Source of the DNA: Saccharothrix sp. S26
Lineage (GTDB): Bacteria; Actinomycetota; Actinomycetes; Mycobacteriales; Pseudonocardiaceae
Assembly (NCBI RefSeq): GCF_021390395.1
Contig: NZ_JAJUWT010000002.1
Coordinates: forward strand, 1-64,000
DNA length: 64,000 nucleotides
Reading direction: 5' to 3'
How positions within the stretch are numbered: position 1 is the first letter of the stretch; every line of letters begins with the position of its first letter. Positions 61,538-64,000 of this stretch are shown one piece after another. Both the position numbers and the translations under genes were made by a program. Below the pieces are notes generated by a model, which was not told where the DNA came from, searched no databases, and saw only the letters and a list, made by a program, of their open reading frames with translations.

Positions 61538-62551
61538 ATGACGAACTCCACCCACCGCGTGACCCGTCGGCGCACCCTGGGCCGCACCGGCCCGGAGGTG
61601 TCCGCGCTCGGCCTGGGCTGCATGGGCATGTCCGACCTGTACGGCCCGGCCGACGAGGCGGAGAGCGTGGCCACCATCCACGCCGCCATCGACGCGGGCG
61701 TGACGCTGCTGGACACCGGCGACTTCTACGGCATGGGCCACAACGAGATGTTGATCCGCCGGGCCCTCCGCGAGCGCGACCGCGACGACGTGGTGATCAG
61801 CGTCAAGTTCGGCGCGCTGCGCGACGCGGACGGCGGCTGGCACGGCAACGACGGCCGACCGGAGGCCGTGCGCAACTTCCTCGCCTACACCCTGCGCAGG
61901 CTCGGCACCGACCACGTCGACGTCTACCGGCCCGCCCGCCTCGACCCGGCCGTCCCGATCGAGGAGACGGTCGGCGCGATCAAGGACGAGGTCGAGAAGG
62001 GCCACGTCCGCCACATCGGCCTGTCCGAGGTCGGCGCGGACACGCTGCGCCGGGCGCACGCCGTGCACCCGATCGTCGACCTGCAGATCGAGTACTCGCT
62101 GATCTCGCGCGGCATCGAGCAGGCGATCCTGCCGACCGCCCGCGAGCTCGGCATCGCCGTCACCGCGTACGGCGTGCTGTCACGCGGCCTGATCTCGGGC
62201 CACTGGACGGCGTCACGGCAGGCGAACGACTTCCGCGCCGTCTCGCCGCGCTTCCAGGGCGAGAACCTCGACCACAACCTGTCGTTGGTGGAGGCCTTGC
62301 GCGCGGTGGCCGCCGACAAGGGCACGACGGTCGCCCAGTTGGCCATCGCCTGGGTGCTGGCGCAGGGCGACGACACCGTGCCGCTCGTGGGCGCGCGTCG
62401 CCGTGACCGCCTGACCGAGGCGCTGGGCGCGCTCGACGTCACGCTCACCGAGTCGGACCTGGCCCGGATCGAGGCGGCGGTCCCCGCCGACGCCGCGGCG
62501 GGCGACCGCTACGCGCCGGCCCTGATGGCGCACCTGGACAGCGAGCGCTGA
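61538..62551 (+). CDS. Aldo/keto reductase
   Basis: A 337-residue AKR of the YajO/PhyAKR-like branch. The (beta/alpha)8 barrel shows the catalytic set Asp59 and Tyr64 in DTGDFYG, and Lys90 in ISVKFG. The usual catalytic histidine lies in a YxPARLDP segment here, where a histidine is not visible at the expected place, as in several subfamily members. Reduces aldehydes or ketones with NADPH; the substrate is unknown. Transcription from a leaderless promoter with an inverted-repeat operator, probably controlled by the TetR gene that follows 70 bases downstream. Confidence 0.9.
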   Translation: MTNSTHRVTRRRTLGRTGPEVSALGLGCMGMSDLYGPADEAESVATIHAAIDAGVTLLDTGDFYGMGHNEMLIRRALRERDRDDVVISVKFGALRDADGGWHGNDGRPEAVRNFLAYTLRRLGTDHVDVYRPARLDPAVPIEETVGAIKDEVEKGHVRHIGLSEVGADTLRRAHAVHPIVDLQIEYSLISRGIEQAILPTARELGIAVTAYGVLSRGLISGHWTASRQANDFRAVSPRFQGENLDHNLSLVEALRAVAADKGTTVAQLAIAWVLAQGDDTVPLVGARRRDRLTEALGALDVTLTESDLARIEAAVPADAAAGDRYAPALMAHLDSER

Positions 62552-62621
62552 CCGAGGTCCGCCGGCCGCCTCCGGTGCGCGCACAATTGACCGGACGGCA
62601 GGCGACACCAGGGAGCGGCAC

Positions 62622-63209
62622 GTGGCGGACGGCGCACTGACCGCTGAGGTCATCCTCAGCACCACCGAGGACGTCCTGCGCCGCTACGGCCCGGCCAAGG
62701 CGACCGTGGTGGACGTGGCGCGTGCGCTGGGCGTGAGCCACGGCAGCGTCTACCGGCACTTCCCCACGAAGGCGGCGCTACGCGAGGCCGTCACGCAGCG
62801 CTGGCTCGACCGCGCGCACGCGGGCCTGGCCGAGCTGGCCGCCGCCGACACCCCCGCGCCGCGGCGCCTGCGCGACTGGCTGGCGGCGCTGTTCGAGGCC
62901 AAGCGCAAGAAGGCCCTGGGCGACCCGGAGCTGTTCGCCACGTACTCCGTGCTGGTGCGGGAGAGCAGTGCCGTGGTGGACGCCCACGTCGCCACGCTGG
63001 TCGAGGACGTGACCCGGATCGTCGAGGACGGTGTGGCCGCCGGCGACTTCACCACCGACGACCCGCGGCGGACCGCGACGGCCGTCCTGGCCGCCACCGC
63101 CCGCTTCCACGACCCGGTCCACGCGCCCGGCTGGTCGGCCCCCGACGTCGACGCCAACTTCGACGCGGTGGTGTCGTTGCTGGTGGCGGGACTGCGCAAC
63201 GCCGGCTGA
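62622..63209 (+). CDS. TetR-family regulator, probable controller of the aldo/keto reductase
   Basis: A 195-residue TetR-type regulator. The helix-turn-helix spans about residues 8-52, with DVARALGVSHGSVYRHFPTK as the recognition part, and the rest is a helical ligand domain. It sits downstream of the aldo/keto reductase on the same strand. The inverted repeat at 61489-61520 overlaps that gene's promoter and is its best operator candidate. GTG at 62622 has GGGAGCGG upstream. A strong hairpin follows 8 bases after its stop. Confidence 0.87.
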   Translation: MADGALTAEVILSTTEDVLRRYGPAKATVVDVARALGVSHGSVYRHFPTKAALREAVTQRWLDRAHAGLAELAAADTPAPRRLRDWLAALFEAKRKKALGDPELFATYSVLVRESSAVVDAHVATLVEDVTRIVEDGVAAGDFTTDDPRRTATAVLAATARFHDPVHAPGWSAPDVDANFDAVVSLLVAGLRNAG

Positions 63210-63217
63210 CGAGGAAG

Positions 63218-63254
63218 GCCGCGGCGCGCGCATCGGGGGTGCGCACGCCGCGGC
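63218..63254. terminator. Hairpin between TetR and DUF4097 genes
   Basis: Arms of 15 bases (63218-63232 and 63240-63254) with one mismatch and a 7-base loop. It lies between convergent stops and could terminate both transcripts. Confidence 0.8.
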
Positions 63255-63276
63255 TCGGTCTGGCGGGTCCTCGCGG

Positions 63277-64000
63277 TCAGGCCGTGGCCGCCGTGGTGAC
63301 CAAGGCGTTGCCGCTGCCGGTCCGGCCGGTGATGAACAGGCCCGGCTCGTCGGTGGGCGGTGTGTCGGAGACGTCGAGGTCGCTGCGCGCGGAGCCGGAG
63401 CTGGAGACCAGGTCGACCTGCGCCGCCACGCCGGGCCGCACGCCCACGCGCACGTCGCCCGAGCCGGTGCCGAGCTGGATCCGGCCGGACGCGGCGTCGG
63501 CGATCGTGACGTCACCGCCGCCCGTGCGCACCTGCACGTCGTTCTGCACCGCGCCGAGCCACACGTCACCGGTGCCCGTGTAGATCACGGTGTTCCCGCC
63601 CACCTCCGACACCTCGACGGCACCGCTGCCGGTCTTCGCCCGCAGCCCGCCGAGCATCGGCCCGAGCCTCAGCTTGCCCGATCCCGAGTTGACCTGCGCG
63701 GAGGCGTCCGCGCCGTCCGTGGTGACGTCACCGGTGCCGGTCTGGAGCTCCAGCCGGCCCGCCGCGCCCGTCACGGTCACGTCCGCCGAACCCGCCTTGG
63801 CGATCACGTGCGAGCCGGACGGCGCGCGCACCGTGACGCTCAACGGCACCGCGCGCAACGGCAGCGCCTTGGACGAGTGCACCTTCACCCGGCCGCCGGC
63901 CAGCTCGACGCGCGCGTCCCGCACCGCGTCCGCCGGGCCCGTCGGCTGTCCCTGGGCGCCGCCGAACTGGTTGTTCACCCAGGTCAGCAGCCCGTTGAGG
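63277..64000 (-). CDS. DUF4097-family protein (partial; N-terminus beyond the window)
   Basis: At least 241 residues of a DUF4097/toastrack-type beta-helix-like protein. Repeated strands with the pattern GSGxVxV-GSG-KLRLG-GTGDV run through the visible part (for example VKVHSSKALPL, TVTGAAGRLELQTGTGDV, QVRTGGGDVTIADAASG). It ends with GNALVTTAATA. The frame stays open through 64000 and reads LNGLLTWVNNQFGG there, so GTG at 63978 is probably not the true start. Function unknown. It is convergent with the TetR gene across a terminator. Confidence 0.72.
   Translation of the reverse strand, partial: LNGLLTWVNNQFGGAQGQPTGPADAVRDARVELAGGRVKVHSSKALPLRAVPLSVTVRAPSGSHVIAKAGSADVTVTGAAGRLELQTGTGDVTTDGADASAQVNSGSGKLRLGPMLGGLRAKTGSGAVEVSEVGGNTVIYTGTGDVWLGAVQNDVQVRTGGGDVTIADAASGRIQLGTGSGDVRVGVRPGVAAQVDLVSSSGSARSDLDVSDTPPTDEPGLFITGRTGSGNALVTTAATA

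Overview
The window is very GC-rich with GTG starts on a large share of genes, 4-bp GTGA start/stop overlaps, an actinobacterial ChlID-CobO-CobB cobalamin block, and rimP-nusA-ylxR-infB-ylxP-rbfA-nrnA and truB-ribF-rpsO-pnp-M16-dapB orders typical of Actinobacteria. Base composition and several protein sequences suggest a filamentous actinomycete, probably order Pseudonocardiales (Saccharothrix/Actinosynnema/Lentzea-like). That genus-level placement is inference. I see no prophage, insertion sequence, CRISPR array, rRNA or convincing tRNA: this is core chromosome with accessory genes between housekeeping blocks.

Layout. 1-6 kb: LysE-type exporter, secreted trypsin, ElaA-type acetyltransferase, biotin gene bioF divergent from a cytochrome P450, and a quinone oxidoreductase divergent from its probable TetR repressor, with two palindromic operators between them. 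6-16 kb: a cobalamin block under a cobalamin riboswitch (ChlID chelatase, cobO, cobB, cobM, a shortened CobL, a CbiG with a truncated CobJ tail, and a CysG-type siroheme/precorrin-2 protein), interrupted by a second trypsin and a small secreted protein. 16-30 kb: regulators (ArsR, HxlR, GlxA-type AraC), a QueG-like Fe-S protein, a DEAD-box helicase, a RIO kinase, yaaA, proS and a HAD-phosphatase operon with two paralogous membrane-anchored proteins. 30-35 kb: membrane protein, yjbQ, SDR, DUF4442, class V aminotransferase-fold enzyme, ferritin-like protein and Tat lipoprotein.

35.8-54 kb is the translation and RNA-metabolism core: rimP, nusA, ylxR, infB, ylxP, rbfA, a DHH phosphoesterase, MATE and MFS transporters, truB, a two-helix membrane protein with RHIM-like motifs, ribF, an XRE regulator, thpR, rpsO, pnp, an M16 peptidase and dapB. 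54-64 kb holds a membrane-anchored cellulose-binding module protein, PRC-barrel and VTT-like proteins, a secreted C39-like peptidase with a lipoprotein, an EamA exporter, a YcaQ-type glycosylase, an aldo/keto reductase with a TetR regulator, and the end of a DUF4097 protein.

The observations I rate highest are: (1) the small two-helix protein between truB and ribF, whose tail carries two RHIM/amyloid-signalling-like motifs; (2) the shortened methyltransferase domains and unusual basic CobM tail in the cobalamin block; (3) a perfect inverted repeat containing both start codons of the divergent bioF/P450 pair; (4) repeated -10-like boxes 6-8 nt before start codons, suggesting many leaderless mRNAs; (5) long 3' overlaps between convergent genes, two of which appear to have read through into a neighbour; and (6) several strong RNA hairpins with competing arms.
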